Shown: positions 1-7,205, counted from the first letter of the stretch. The stretch is DNA of 15,826 nt from JANOBJ01 sp031411575 (GCA_031411575.1 JANOBJ010000208.1:1-15826), one strand, 5' to 3'. The notes: generated from the letters alone by a model not told the origin. Made by a program: numbers and translations.

Positions 1-698
1 CCTTTGACGACGCGAACCCGCGGCTCACCGCCAGCCAGGCCGGGCAGCGCAGCGGCATGACGCGCACCGCCGCGCGACGCTACCTGCTGACGCTGGCGCA
101 CCTGGGCTACGTCGGCACCGATGGCAAGCTGTTCTGGCTGCTGCCCCGGGTGCTGCGGCTGGGTCAGTCGTACCTGGAGTCGGCGCGGCTGCCGCGCATC
201 GTGCAGCCGTTTTTGCAGCGGGTGACGGCGGGCACGCAGGAGATGGCTTATGTGAGCGTGCTCGACGGCGACGAGGTGGTGTATATCGCCCGCAATGGCT
301 CCAACCGCGCCATGAACATTGGCTATGTGCAGGGCTCGCGGGTACAGGCGCAGGTGACGGCAGCGGGCCTGCTGATGCTGGCGCTCAAAGGCCCCGAGGC
401 GATTGAGCACTGGCTGGCCACGCACACGCTGAAACCCTTCACCCCGCACACCATCACCAGCCAGGACCGCCTGCGGGTGGAACTGGCGCGGATTCGCGCG
501 CAGGGCTGGTCGCTGTCGGAACAGCAGCTGGAGCTGGGCTTTCGCGGCATCGCGGTGCCGCTGATGGACCGCCACGGCGACCTGCTGGGCGCGCTCAACG
601 TGACCATGCCCATGGGCCACGAAAGTAGCGAGGACGCGGTGGCCCGGGTGCTGCCGGTGCTGCAGGAGACCGCGCGCGCCATGCGCAACCTAGTCTGA
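1..698 (+). CDS. IclR-family transcriptional regulator, 5' end outside window
   Basis: A DNA-binding regulator of the IclR family, probably responding to an aromatic or organic-acid effector. The reading frame is already open at base 3 and runs to the TGA at 696-698, so the true start lies upstream. The first visible residues form the second half of the winged helix-turn-helix, with the recognition helix around TRTAARRYLLTLAHLGYV, followed by the wing (TDGKLFWLLPRVLRLG). The rest is the IclR effector-binding domain: an AYVSVLDGDEVVYIAR stretch, then GFRGIAVPLMDRHGDLLGALNVT near the C-terminus. The TR.AARR.LLTL pattern resembles the PcaR/PobR/CatR subgroup that controls protocatechuate or catechol degradation, but the target genes are not in the window. 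The internal ATG at 57 would delete half of the HTH and is not the start. Family assignment is firm; the effector is unknown. Confidence 0.9.
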   Translation, partial: FDDANPRLTASQAGQRSGMTRTAARRYLLTLAHLGYVGTDGKLFWLLPRVLRLGQSYLESARLPRIVQPFLQRVTAGTQEMAYVSVLDGDEVVYIARNGSNRAMNIGYVQGSRVQAQVTAAGLLMLALKGPEAIEHWLATHTLKPFTPHTITSQDRLRVELARIRAQGWSLSEQQLELGFRGIAVPLMDRHGDLLGALNVTMPMGHESSEDAVARVLPVLQETARAMRNLV

Positions 699-874
699 CG
701 GCTCGGCCACGCGGGTTGGTTGCATCACGTTACCTGCGACACACCTGCTTGCGCCACGGCGCGGCTGTGGCTGTTACAAATAGGTTGGACGCGGCGGTTC
801 AGTGCAAGACCGAGGCGTTCAAGTCGTTGGTCGTTGGATTTCCAATACATACATCACAAGGAAAGGCGTTGTTC

Positions 875-1468
875 ATGTCACATTCCGTTTTGCCTACGTT
901 CCGTTTCCCGGTCGGCACCTGCATCGCGCAGGCGCAGCCGCCATCGCAGGGGCCGGTGAACCTCGATTCCCCCGCGCTCAAGGTCATGACCGACCTGGCC
1001 GAAGTGCGCGCTGCCACCATCCACCCGGATACCCCGCTGCTGTCGGCGGAACACAAGATGATTCACCAGGGCGTGCGCATGCTGTTCGTGGTGACCGACA
1101 TGCCCTGCGTCGACGGCGTGGTGACGTCGGGCGACCTGCATGGCGACAAGCCAATGCGCATGGTCAACCGGCGCCAGGTCAAGTACGACGACCTGTGCGT
1201 GGCCGACGTGATGGAGCCGTTGTCCAGCCTGGATGTGATCGACTACAGCTCGCTCAAGCGCGCCACGGTCGAACATGTGGTGGCCACGCTGCAGCAGTAC
1301 GGTCGCCCGCACCTGCTGGTGGTGGAAGCAGCCAGCGCGGCCGCGCCAGCACGCATCCGCGGGCTGATTTCGCTCAACCAGGTGCAACGCCAGCTGGGCA
1401 GCGCCACCCCGCTGCACAGCACCCAGATTGCCACCACCTTCGCCGAGATTGGCGAGGCGCTGTCCTGA
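875..1468 (+). CDS. CBS-domain pair protein
   Basis: A 197-residue soluble protein made almost entirely of two CBS domains. The first spans about residues 35-95 (VMTDLAEVRAATIHPDTPLL ... GVVTSGDL) and the second about 108-175 (VADVMEPL ... RIRGLISLNQVQRQLG). CBS pairs usually bind adenine nucleotides and act as energy or redox sensors, alone or with a partner; no catalytic domain is present. I chose the ATG at 875 because AAGGAAAG (858-865) stands at Shine-Dalgarno distance. A TTG further upstream in frame (716) would add about 50 residues without family character. The 176-bp gap after the IclR gene contains a small palindrome, TTGGA-TT-TCCAA (834-845), as a possible operator, but no convincing promoter. 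Copy A of the 70-bp repeat begins 12 bp after the stop codon. The specific role is unknown. Confidence 0.85.
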   Translation: MSHSVLPTFRFPVGTCIAQAQPPSQGPVNLDSPALKVMTDLAEVRAATIHPDTPLLSAEHKMIHQGVRMLFVVTDMPCVDGVVTSGDLHGDKPMRMVNRRQVKYDDLCVADVMEPLSSLDVIDYSSLKRATVEHVVATLQQYGRPHLLVVEAASAAAPARIRGLISLNQVQRQLGSATPLHSTQIATTFAEIGEALS

Positions 1469-1479
1469 CAACGTCATCC

Positions 1480-1550
1480 ATTGTTTGCTATATTACTTAT
1501 AGCAAACAATGACCACGGGGCGCGGACAAAAGGCCTAAAACAAGCTAAAA
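1480..1550 (+). repeat. 70-bp palindrome-plus-tail repeat, copy A
   Basis: The head is a perfect inverted repeat: ATTGTTTGCTATA (1480-1492), loop TTACT, then TATAGCAAACAAT (1498-1510). It is followed by GACCA and a 40-nt tail (1511-1550) with GCGGACAA, AGGCC and CTAAAA blocks. Copies B, C and D carry recognisably related blocks downstream of GACC, in B and C over the same 40-nt length. It starts 12 bp after the stop of the CBS gene. There is no U-tract, so it is not a classical terminator. A folded 3' RNA element is possible. Confidence 0.85.
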
Positions 1551-1596
1551 CGGGGCACCGGACGGGTTTTCGGCCAGGCCTGGCTGGCACCCGTGG

Positions 1597-2622
1597 CTAC
1601 AGGTGCCCGATCACCGGGTGTGGTTCGTACGGGGCTTCCAGCCGGCCCATTTCCTCGGCATTGAGCTTCACCTCGAGCGCGTCGATCGCCTGGTCGACCT
1701 GCTCGACCTTGCTCGCGCCGACCACCGGCGCGGTCACGCCCTTCTTCAGCAACCACGCGTAGGCCAGTGTGGCGTTGCTCACGCCCTTGCGGGCCGCCAG
1801 CTTGCCCAGCGCGTCAACCACCTTGAAGTCGCTCTTGCGGTAGTAGTAGCTCTGCGCGATGTCGTCGGTGCGGGCGCGCGAGGTGGCGCCTGCTTCACGG
1901 TCGCCTTCCTTGCGGTTGCCGGCCAGGAAGCCGCGCGCCAGCGGGCTCCACGGGATGACGGCCACGCCCTGGTCGCGGCACAGCGGGATCATCTCGCGCT
2001 CTTCCTCGCGGTAAGCCAGGTTGTAGTGGTTCTGCATGCTCACAAACGGCGTCCAGCCGTGCGCACGCGCAATCGACTGTGCCTTGGCGAACTGCCAGGC
2101 CCACATCGAGCTGGCGCCGATGTAGCGCACCTTGCCGGCCTTTACCACGTCGTGCAGCGCCTCCATGGTTTCTTCGAGCGGCGTTTCGTGGTCAAAGCGG
2201 TGAATCTGGTAGAGGTCGATGTAGTCGGTGCCCAGCCGGTGCAGCGAGGCGTCCACCGCGCTGAAAATCCGCTTGCGCGACAGGCCGTCCATGTTGGGCC
2301 GGCGGTCGGGCCGGGGATCGCTGCCCTCGCCGTTTTTCATGGGCAGCACCACCGGAAAGTACACCTTGCTGGCGATCACCACCTCCGAGCGCTTGCAGAA
2401 CTCGCGCACAAACTTGCCGGTCAGCACCTCGGATTCACCGGCCGAATACATGTCGGCGGTGTCGAAGAAATTGATGCCGCGGTCCACCGCGTGCTTGACC
2501 ACCGGCCGCGACGCCGCCTCGTCCAGCACCCAGGGCCGCCACAGGGGCGTCCCGTAGGTCATCATGCCCAGACAGATACTGGATACCTTGAGGCCGGTGT
2601 TGCCCAGGCGCACGTAGTGCAT
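1597..2622 (-). CDS. Aldo/keto reductase (YajO-like)
   Basis: A 341-residue cytosolic NADPH-dependent aldo/keto reductase with a TIM-barrel fold. The catalytic tetrad is visible: Asp54 and Tyr59 (NFFDTADMYS), Lys86 (IASKVYF) and His140 (DLYQIHRFD). The C-terminal part has the coenzyme-binding PVVGASKVEQVDQA segment. Overall order and an insertion near residues 90-112 resemble E. coli YajO-type enzymes. Such proteins reduce aldehydes and ketones, and the physiological substrate cannot be read from sequence. The start is supported by AAGGAGAG just upstream on the minus strand (around 2626-2633). It is divergent from the EamA gene, with 86 bp between the starts. The stop codon lies in the loop of a GGCACC/GGTGCC inverted repeat (1586-1591/1602-1607) without a U-tract. 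Confidence 0.92.
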   Translation of the reverse strand: MHYVRLGNTGLKVSSICLGMMTYGTPLWRPWVLDEAASRPVVKHAVDRGINFFDTADMYSAGESEVLTGKFVREFCKRSEVVIASKVYFPVVLPMKNGEGSDPRPDRRPNMDGLSRKRIFSAVDASLHRLGTDYIDLYQIHRFDHETPLEETMEALHDVVKAGKVRYIGASSMWAWQFAKAQSIARAHGWTPFVSMQNHYNLAYREEEREMIPLCRDQGVAVIPWSPLARGFLAGNRKEGDREAGATSRARTDDIAQSYYYRKSDFKVVDALGKLAARKGVSNATLAYAWLLKKGVTAPVVGASKVEQVDQAIDALEVKLNAEEMGRLEAPYEPHPVIGHL

Positions 2623-2708
2623 GGTCTCTCCTTGGAAGGCGCAGTTGTTGGCGCTGTTTGTCTCCTACTGTACGGGCTGTGTGAAAACTTTGCAGCACAA
2701 TCAGGCGG

Positions 2709-3602
2709 GTGAAACTGCGATATTTTGCGCAACTGGTTGCGCTGTCGGCCCTGTGGGGCGCCTCTTTCCTGTTCCTGCGCATGGCCAGTCCGGTCCTCGG
2801 GCCCAACGTGCTGGCGGCTGGCCGGATCGGGCTGGCCACGATCACGCTGGCGATCATCATGGCGGCCATGAAGCAGCGCTGGCCGCTGGCGCACTGGCGC
2901 GAAATCACGCTGCTCGGGCTGCTGTCGGTGGCGGTGCCGTTCCTGCTGTACGCCTGGGCGGCGCTGCGCCTGCCAGCTGGCTACAGCGCCCTGCTCAACA
3001 GCACGGCGGTGGTGTTTGGCACGCTGGCGGCGGCTTGGCTCAAGGAAGACACCTTGAGCTGGCGCAAGGCGCTGGGCTGCCTGTGCGGGTTTGCCGGCGT
3101 GGGGCTGATCGTGCGGCTCGGGCCGGTCGATCCCTCTCCCGGCGTGCTGCTGGCCGCGCTGGCCTGCATCGTGGCCGCGGCCTGCTACGGCCTGGCCACG
3201 CCGCTCATGAAACGTGCCACCACCCGCATGCAGCCGCTGGCGATCGCCGCGGGCATCCACGCGGTGTCGCTGGTGATGCTGCTGCCGGGCGCCGCCTGGA
3301 GCTGGCCCCACGCCCGGTTTACGCCGGCGGCGCTGGTCGCAACCGCCGTGCTGGGCGTGATCACCTCCGGACTGGCCTACTGGATGCACCTGCGGATCAT
3401 GCGCAACGTATCGGCGGTGGCGGCCATCAGCCCGGCCTTCATGATCCCGGTGTTCGGCGTGACCTGGGGCCACCTGTTTCTGGGCGAGCCGCTCGGCTCG
3501 GGCATCTATGTGGGCGGCGCGCTGATTTTGGTGGCCACGGCGCTGGTGACCGGCTTCAACCCGATCCAGCGCTTTTTGGATGCTGTTGACGCCAAACCTT
3601 GA
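2709..3602 (+). CDS. EamA/DMT-family membrane transporter
   Basis: A 297-residue inner-membrane protein of the drug/metabolite transporter superfamily, with about ten hydrophobic segments arranged as two EamA repeats. The first repeat opens with LVALSALWGASFLFLRMASP and ends near LGCLCGFAGVGLIV. The second spans about residues 150-285 and ends with YVGGALILVATALVTGF. Members export amino acids, metabolites or drugs, but the substrate cannot be inferred. Translation starts at GTG (2709-2711), behind only a weak purine-rich AGGCGG. It is divergent from the aldo/keto reductase. Its last 47 bp (3556-3602) overlap, on the opposite strand, the 3' end of the MFS gene. Repeat copy B begins 11 bp after its stop. 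Confidence 0.9.
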   Translation: MKLRYFAQLVALSALWGASFLFLRMASPVLGPNVLAAGRIGLATITLAIIMAAMKQRWPLAHWREITLLGLLSVAVPFLLYAWAALRLPAGYSALLNSTAVVFGTLAAAWLKEDTLSWRKALGCLCGFAGVGLIVRLGPVDPSPGVLLAALACIVAAACYGLATPLMKRATTRMQPLAIAAGIHAVSLVMLLPGAAWSWPHARFTPAALVATAVLGVITSGLAYWMHLRIMRNVSAVAAISPAFMIPVFGVTWGHLFLGEPLGSGIYVGGALILVATALVTGFNPIQRFLDAVDAKP

Positions 3603-4767
3603 GCGCGCAGCCGGTTGCTATTAAACTCATAGCAAAAGATGACCAGAAGACGCTGACCAGGCCGTAGTTTGAGCTTAAAACGCCGCCTGCGAGCCCGCCC
3701 AGCACACCAGGGAACCCGTAGCCGATCACGGTGTACAGCGCCTGCCCGCGGCCGCGCAGCCGGCCCGGGAAATGGTGCGACAGCAGCGCAATGCACACCG
3801 TGTGGTGCGCAGCAAAGGTCAGGGCGTGCAGCGCCTGCGCCACGATCAGCACCACCAGCAGGCTGGCGCTGGTGGCGGTCAGCCCCATGCGCAGCACGGT
3901 GGTGGCGGCGCACAGCACCAGCCAGGCCGTCAGGCTCAGGCGCGGCAACCATCGCCCCTGGGTGAAGAACCAGCCGATTTCCACGATCACCGACACCGCC
4001 CACATCAATCCGATGGTGGTTTTGCTGTAGCCCAGCGCGTCCAGGTAGAGCGAGAAGAACACATAGATGCCGATGTGCGACAGCACGTGGAAAAACACCG
4101 CTGCAAAAAACCACTGCACGGGGCGCTGCCGCAGCACCGGCAGCACCGGCACCTTTTCTTCGTGCGCGTGCACCGCCTCCTTGAGATCGGGCAGCCGCCA
4201 CACGCTGAGCAGCACGGCCAGCAGGGTCACCAGCGTCCACGCCGGAAAGTGCTTCATGCCGAAGGCCTCGAACCAGGCGCCGGCCGCGAACACCGTCACC
4301 AGAAACCCGGCCGAGCCCCACAGCCGCACCCGGCCGTAGCGCCGCGCGTCAAACGCGCCACCCTGGCTGACCAGGTGCGCCATCGCGGCCTCGCTCATGG
4401 GCATCATCGAACTGGTGTGGGTGAACATCACCAGCAGCACCGCCGCCAGCCACCACACACCCCCGTCCAGCCACAGCCCGAGAGACGCGACCGCTGCCAC
4501 CGTGGCGCTGTAGCGCAGCAGCTTCACGCGCTCGCCGGTGGCGTCGCTCAACGCGCCCCATCCATAGGGGGCGAACAGCCGGGTGGACGCCTGCACCGCC
4601 GTCAGCAGGCTGATGGTGAACAGGCTGAACCCGAGGTCCTTGAGCCAGAGCGGCAGGTAGGGGTTGAAAAACCCGATGTGGGCAAAGTAGCTGGCCGACA
4701 GGGCCGCAAAGGGCACCAGATGGCGCCGCGACGCAGTGCCGCCGGCCGCGGTCGGGGCGTCAGGCAT
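3556..4767 (-). CDS. MFS transporter, HcaT/phenylpropionate-permease-like
   Basis: A 403-residue inner-membrane permease with about twelve hydrophobic segments. The N-terminal YFAHIGFFNPYLPLWLKDLG and the central GRVRLWGSAGFLV motif are typical of the MFS_1-like group that includes E. coli HcaT, a proposed 3-phenylpropionate carrier. Its ATG directly follows the TGA of aroC (TGAATG), with no spacer and no clear Shine-Dalgarno site, so it is probably translated by coupling in an aroC operon. The last predicted helix, residues 363-385 (SSNYGLVSVFWSSFAMSLIA), is encoded exactly by repeat copy B read in the opposite direction. The protein ends inside the antisense 3' end of the EamA gene. The substrate is uncertain; the adjacent shikimate-pathway gene is suggestive only. 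Confidence 0.88.
   Translation of the reverse strand: MPDAPTAAGGTASRRHLVPFAALSASYFAHIGFFNPYLPLWLKDLGFSLFTISLLTAVQASTRLFAPYGWGALSDATGERVKLLRYSATVAAVASLGLWLDGGVWWLAAVLLVMFTHTSSMMPMSEAAMAHLVSQGGAFDARRYGRVRLWGSAGFLVTVFAAGAWFEAFGMKHFPAWTLVTLLAVLLSVWRLPDLKEAVHAHEEKVPVLPVLRQRPVQWFFAAVFFHVLSHIGIYVFFSLYLDALGYSKTTIGLMWAVSVIVEIGWFFTQGRWLPRLSLTAWLVLCAATTVLRMGLTATSASLLVVLIVAQALHALTFAAHHTVCIALLSHHFPGRLRGRGQALYTVIGYGFPGVLGGLAGGVLSSNYGLVSVFWSSFAMSLIATGCALKVWRQQHPKSAGSG
3613..3680 (+). repeat. 70-bp palindrome-plus-tail repeat, copy B (inside MFS gene)
   Basis: The head is GGTTGCTATTAAACTCATAGCAA, with TTGCTAT (3615-3621) pairing ATAGCAA (3629-3635). It is followed by GATGACCAG and a 40-nt tail ending GAGCTTAAAA (3641-3680). 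The orientation matches copy A. It begins 11 bp after the EamA stop and lies entirely within the MFS reading frame on the other strand, where it encodes residues 363-385. Confidence 0.75.
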
Positions 4768-5865
4768 TCACAGGAACGACGACTGGAACGGGGGCTGCTC
4801 CATGCCGGGCTCGCCACACTGCGCACGGTGCCGCAGCGCGTGGTCCATCACCACCAGCGCCAGGAAAGCCTCGGCAATCGGCGTGGCGCGGATGCCAACG
4901 CAGGGGTCGTGCCGGCCCTTGGTGACGATCTCGGTGGGCCGACCATGGATATCGAGCGTCTGGCGCGGGCTGATGATCGAGCTGGTCGGCTTGATGGCGA
5001 TCGACACCTCCAAGTCCTGGCCGGTGCTGATGCCGCCGAGCACGCCGCCGGCGTTGTTGGTCTCGAAACCTTCGGGCGTCAGCGAATCGCCGTGCGTGGT
5101 GCCACGCTGGCTGACGCTGCCAAACCCCGCGCCAATCTCGACCCCCTTGACGGCGTTGATCCCCATCATGGCGTAGGCAATTTCGGCGTCCAGCCGGTCA
5201 AACAGCGGCTCGCCCAGGCCGACCGGCATGTTGGCAGCCGTCACCCGCAGCCGCGCGCCGCACGAGTCGCCGGCCTTGCGCAGCGCGTCCATATAGGCCT
5301 CCAGCCGCGACACATCGGCCACCGGCGCAAAGAACGGGTTGTGGGGTACATGCTCCCAGCTCTCGAACGGAATCACCTCGTCGCCGATCTGCGTCATGCA
5401 GCCGCGAAACACCGTGCCGTACTTCTCGCTCAACCATTTCTTGGCCACGGCACCGGCCGCGACCATCGGCGCCGTCAGCCGCGCCGACGAGCGGCCACCG
5501 CCACGCGGGTCGCGGATGCCGTATTTGCGCCAGTAGGTGTAGTCGGCGTGGCCCGGGCGAAAGCTCTGGACGATGTTGCTGTAGTCCTTGCTGCGCTGGT
5601 CGGTGTTCTTGATCACCAGGCAGATCGGCGTGCCGGTGGTACGGCCTTCGTACACGCCCGAGAGGATTTCGACCGCATCAGGCTCGTTGCGCTGCGTCAC
5701 GTGGCGGCTGGTGCCCGGGCGGCGCCGGTCCAGGTCGGGCTGGATGTCGGTCTCGCTCAACGCCATGCCGGGCGGACAGCCGTCAATCACGCAGCCGATG
5801 GCCGGACCGTGCGACTCACCAAAGTTGGTGACTGCAAAGAGTTTTCCCAGGGTGTTGCCGCTCAT
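4768..5865 (-). CDS. aroC: Chorismate synthase
   Basis: A 365-residue cytosolic enzyme catalysing the last step of the shikimate pathway: trans-elimination of phosphate from 5-enolpyruvylshikimate 3-phosphate to give chorismate, using reduced FMN. Full length for the family. Signatures are GESHGP at residues 16-21 with catalytic His19, SFRPGHADYT with catalytic His106, GGGRSSAR at 122-129, and the C-terminal RHDPCVGIRATPIAEA. The N-terminus MSGNTLGKLF fixes the start at 5865. No ribosome binding site is evident. Instead a palindrome lies 2 nt upstream of the ATG (see the leader entry). The MFS transporter gene follows immediately on the same strand (TGAATG). Confidence 0.99.
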   Translation of the reverse strand: MSGNTLGKLFAVTNFGESHGPAIGCVIDGCPPGMALSETDIQPDLDRRRPGTSRHVTQRNEPDAVEILSGVYEGRTTGTPICLVIKNTDQRSKDYSNIVQSFRPGHADYTYWRKYGIRDPRGGGRSSARLTAPMVAAGAVAKKWLSEKYGTVFRGCMTQIGDEVIPFESWEHVPHNPFFAPVADVSRLEAYMDALRKAGDSCGARLRVTAANMPVGLGEPLFDRLDAEIAYAMMGINAVKGVEIGAGFGSVSQRGTTHGDSLTPEGFETNNAGGVLGGISTGQDLEVSIAIKPTSSIISPRQTLDIHGRPTEIVTKGRHDPCVGIRATPIAEAFLALVVMDHALRHRAQCGEPGMEQPPFQSSFL

Positions 5866-5867
5866 GG

Positions 5868-5899
5868 CGGCGATTATCGCCGAGCAGCCCGTCAGCTCG
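5868..5899 (-). promoter_or_regulatory. aroC leader with two adjacent hairpins
   Basis: Two inverted repeats stand directly before the aroC start: CGGCGAT-T-ATCGCCG (5868-5882), only 2 nt from the ATG, and CGAGC/GCTCG (5881-5885/5895-5899). The two share 2 nt, so they would compete at the junction. They occupy the position where a Shine-Dalgarno sequence is expected, and the nearest purine run (GAGGGA on the minus strand) is about 40 nt away. The palindrome could be an RNA hairpin limiting translation or a protein operator; the sequence does not decide. Confidence 0.45.
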
Positions 5900-5925
5900 A
5901 TCCCTCAAAGCCGATTTGGTGCACG

Positions 5926-5988
5926 CGAACAGGAACAGTTTATGCAACACGCTGCAGCGCAGCATCCTGTTCGATGCTGAACAGGAGG
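5926..5988 (+). promoter_or_regulatory. Cupin-gene leader with alternative hairpins covering the RBS
   Basis: TCCTGTTC (5965-5972) can pair with GAACAGGA at 5979-5986, whose last bases lie in the AGGAGG ribosome binding site (5983-5988). It can pair instead with the upstream copy CGAACAGGA (5926-5934), giving a 9-bp stem (5965-5973) that leaves the ribosome binding site free. A third option is AGCAT/ATGCT (5961-5965/5974-5978). These pairings exclude one another, as in translational switches. The repeated GAACAG/CTGTTC motif could also be a DNA operator. Confidence 0.45.
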
Positions 5989-5992
5989 CTTC

Positions 5993-6415
5993 ATGCTGGA
6001 CCGCACCACCACCGTTTTTTCGCATGTCAAACCCGGCGACACGGACTATGTGCCAGGCGGGCTGCGCGATTTCTTTCTCTACCGCGATCTTGGCGTGGCG
6101 GACGCCACGCACGGAAAAGTGATTGCGCACCTGGTTAAGGCCAATATGGCACCGGAACAGGGCACGGGATGGCACCGGCACGAGGCTGATTTCCAGATCG
6201 TGATCATGCTCAAGGGCTGGGCACGGTTCATGTACGAAGACCAGGAAACGCTGGTGCAGGCCGGTGATTGCGTTCATCAGCGCCCCGGCATCCGCCACTA
6301 CCTGTTTGACTACTCGGCCGACATGGAATACCTGGAAATCGTCTCACCAGCGGATTTCAAGACGATCGACGTAGAGCCGGTGTGTGCGATACCGGCGCCA
6401 ACCCCCTGGAAGTAG
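5993..6415 (+). CDS. Small single-domain cupin protein
   Basis: A 140-residue protein of one conserved cupin beta-barrel. Motif 1 reads GWHRHEADFQ, giving His61, His63 and Gln68, where many cupins have Glu. Motif 2 reads AGDCVHQRPGIRHYLFDYS, with His102 as the third histidine ligand. This supports a metal-binding cupin, possibly a dioxygenase, isomerase or sensor for a small ligand, but the substrate is unknown. The start at 5993 is fixed by the perfect AGGAGG at 5983-5988, 4 nt upstream. It is transcribed divergently from aroC and convergently with the GST gene. The leader can fold over the ribosome binding site, suggesting post-transcriptional or operator control. Confidence 0.85.
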   Translation: MLDRTTTVFSHVKPGDTDYVPGGLRDFFLYRDLGVADATHGKVIAHLVKANMAPEQGTGWHRHEADFQIVIMLKGWARFMYEDQETLVQAGDCVHQRPGIRHYLFDYSADMEYLEIVSPADFKTIDVEPVCAIPAPTPWK

Positions 6416-6431
6416 CCCCCGATGCGGCCTT

Positions 6432-6546
6432 CGCCTGCTTCCCCCTCAAGGCGTTGGAATGAGCGGATGTTTTGCCGCCGGGCCGTCCCAAGGCAAAACG
6501 CGCCCCCTCTGGGGGGCAGCGACCCGCGAAGCGGCGGAGCGTGGGG
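6432..6546. repeat. GC-rich multi-hairpin intergenic repeat between convergent genes
   Basis: The gap between the convergent cupin and GST genes is filled by nested inverted repeats: CGCCT/AGGCG (6432-6436/6449-6453), GTTTTGCC/GGCAAAAC (6469-6476/6492-6499), GCCCCC/GGGGGC (6502-6507/6512-6517) and CCGC-GAA-GCGG (6524-6534). A final GTGGGGGC (6541-6548) can compete for the GCCCCC arm. Very similar blocks (CCCCCT..GGGGGGCAGCGACCCG..GGAGCGTGGGGGC) are, from memory, common between genes in Comamonadaceae. It may act as a bidirectional terminator or a REP-like element. Confidence 0.6.
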
Positions 6547-6548
6547 GC

Positions 6549-7205
6549 TCAAAATTCCGCGTCAAGCTCGTCGATCTCATCCGGCTCGGTTTTGGCCGCT
6601 GCCACCCACTCTTTCATGGCCGGCAACTCCATGATGCGCTTGCAGTACGCGGCGCATACCTTGTCGAGCGCAACGTCATAGGTGAGGAACCGCGTGACCA
6701 CCGGCGCATACATCGCGTCGGCGGTGCAGGGCTGCTTGCCAAACAGATAGGGGCCGCCATAGGTTCCCAGGCACTCCCGCCAGATCGCCACGATGCGGTC
6801 GATATCGGCCTGCGCGCGCGACCAGATCTTGAAGTTCGGAAAATGGGCCTTGATGTTCATCGGCAAGGCGCCGCGCAACGTGCTGAAACCGGAGTGCATT
6901 TCGCCGCAGATGGCGCGGCAGTGCGCGCGCGCCGCGACATCAGCCGGCAGCAAGCCCGCCTTGGGCTTGATTTCATTCAGGTATTCGCCAATTGCCAGCG
7001 TATCCCAAACCTTGACCTTGCCGTGCTGCAGCGACGGCACCAGCATGGACGACGACAGCAGCAGCATCTCGGCCTTCATGGCGGGGTCATCGGGCGGCAC
7101 GATTTTCTCCGTGAAATCAAGGCCTGCAAGCCTGGCCATCAGCCAGCCGCGCAACGCCCACGCGCCGTAGTTCTTGCTGCTGATCGTGAGAACCGGCTTG
7201 GCCAT
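6549..7205 (-). CDS. Glutathione S-transferase family protein
   Basis: A 218-residue cytosolic GST. The N-terminal thioredoxin-like domain (about 1-80) opens with VLTISSKNYGAWALRGWL, where Ser9/Ser10 are candidate catalytic residues. It contains the cis-proline segment VPSL (56-59) and the gamma-glutamyl-binding region WDTLAIGEYL (67-76). The rest is the all-helical C-terminal domain. These enzymes conjugate or reduce electrophiles with glutathione; the substrate is not evident. I chose the ATG at 7205 because the family N-terminus begins there and GAGGAA lies about 8 nt upstream. An in-frame ATG at 7271 would add 22 atypical residues. It is divergent from phaZ, with 172 bp between the starts. 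That gap shows no structure I can name. Confidence 0.92.
   Translation of the reverse strand: MAKPVLTISSKNYGAWALRGWLMARLAGLDFTEKIVPPDDPAMKAEMLLLSSSMLVPSLQHGKVKVWDTLAIGEYLNEIKPKAGLLPADVAARAHCRAICGEMHSGFSTLRGALPMNIKAHFPNFKIWSRAQADIDRIVAIWRECLGTYGGPYLFGKQPCTADAMYAPVVTRFLTYDVALDKVCAAYCKRIMELPAMKEWVAAAKTEPDEIDELDAEF

Noticed and set aside
827..855. A sigma-70 promoter just upstream of the first CBS gene (TTGGTC, 17 nt, TACATC)
   Set aside because: The -10 match is poor, and transcription would begin on top of the ribosome binding site.
3772..6138. A very long plus-strand open frame (almost 790 codons) across the MFS and aroC region
   Set aside because: It is antisense to two clearly real genes, is rich in Arg, His, Gln, Ala and Gly with no domain pattern, and is typical of shadow frames in GC-rich DNA.
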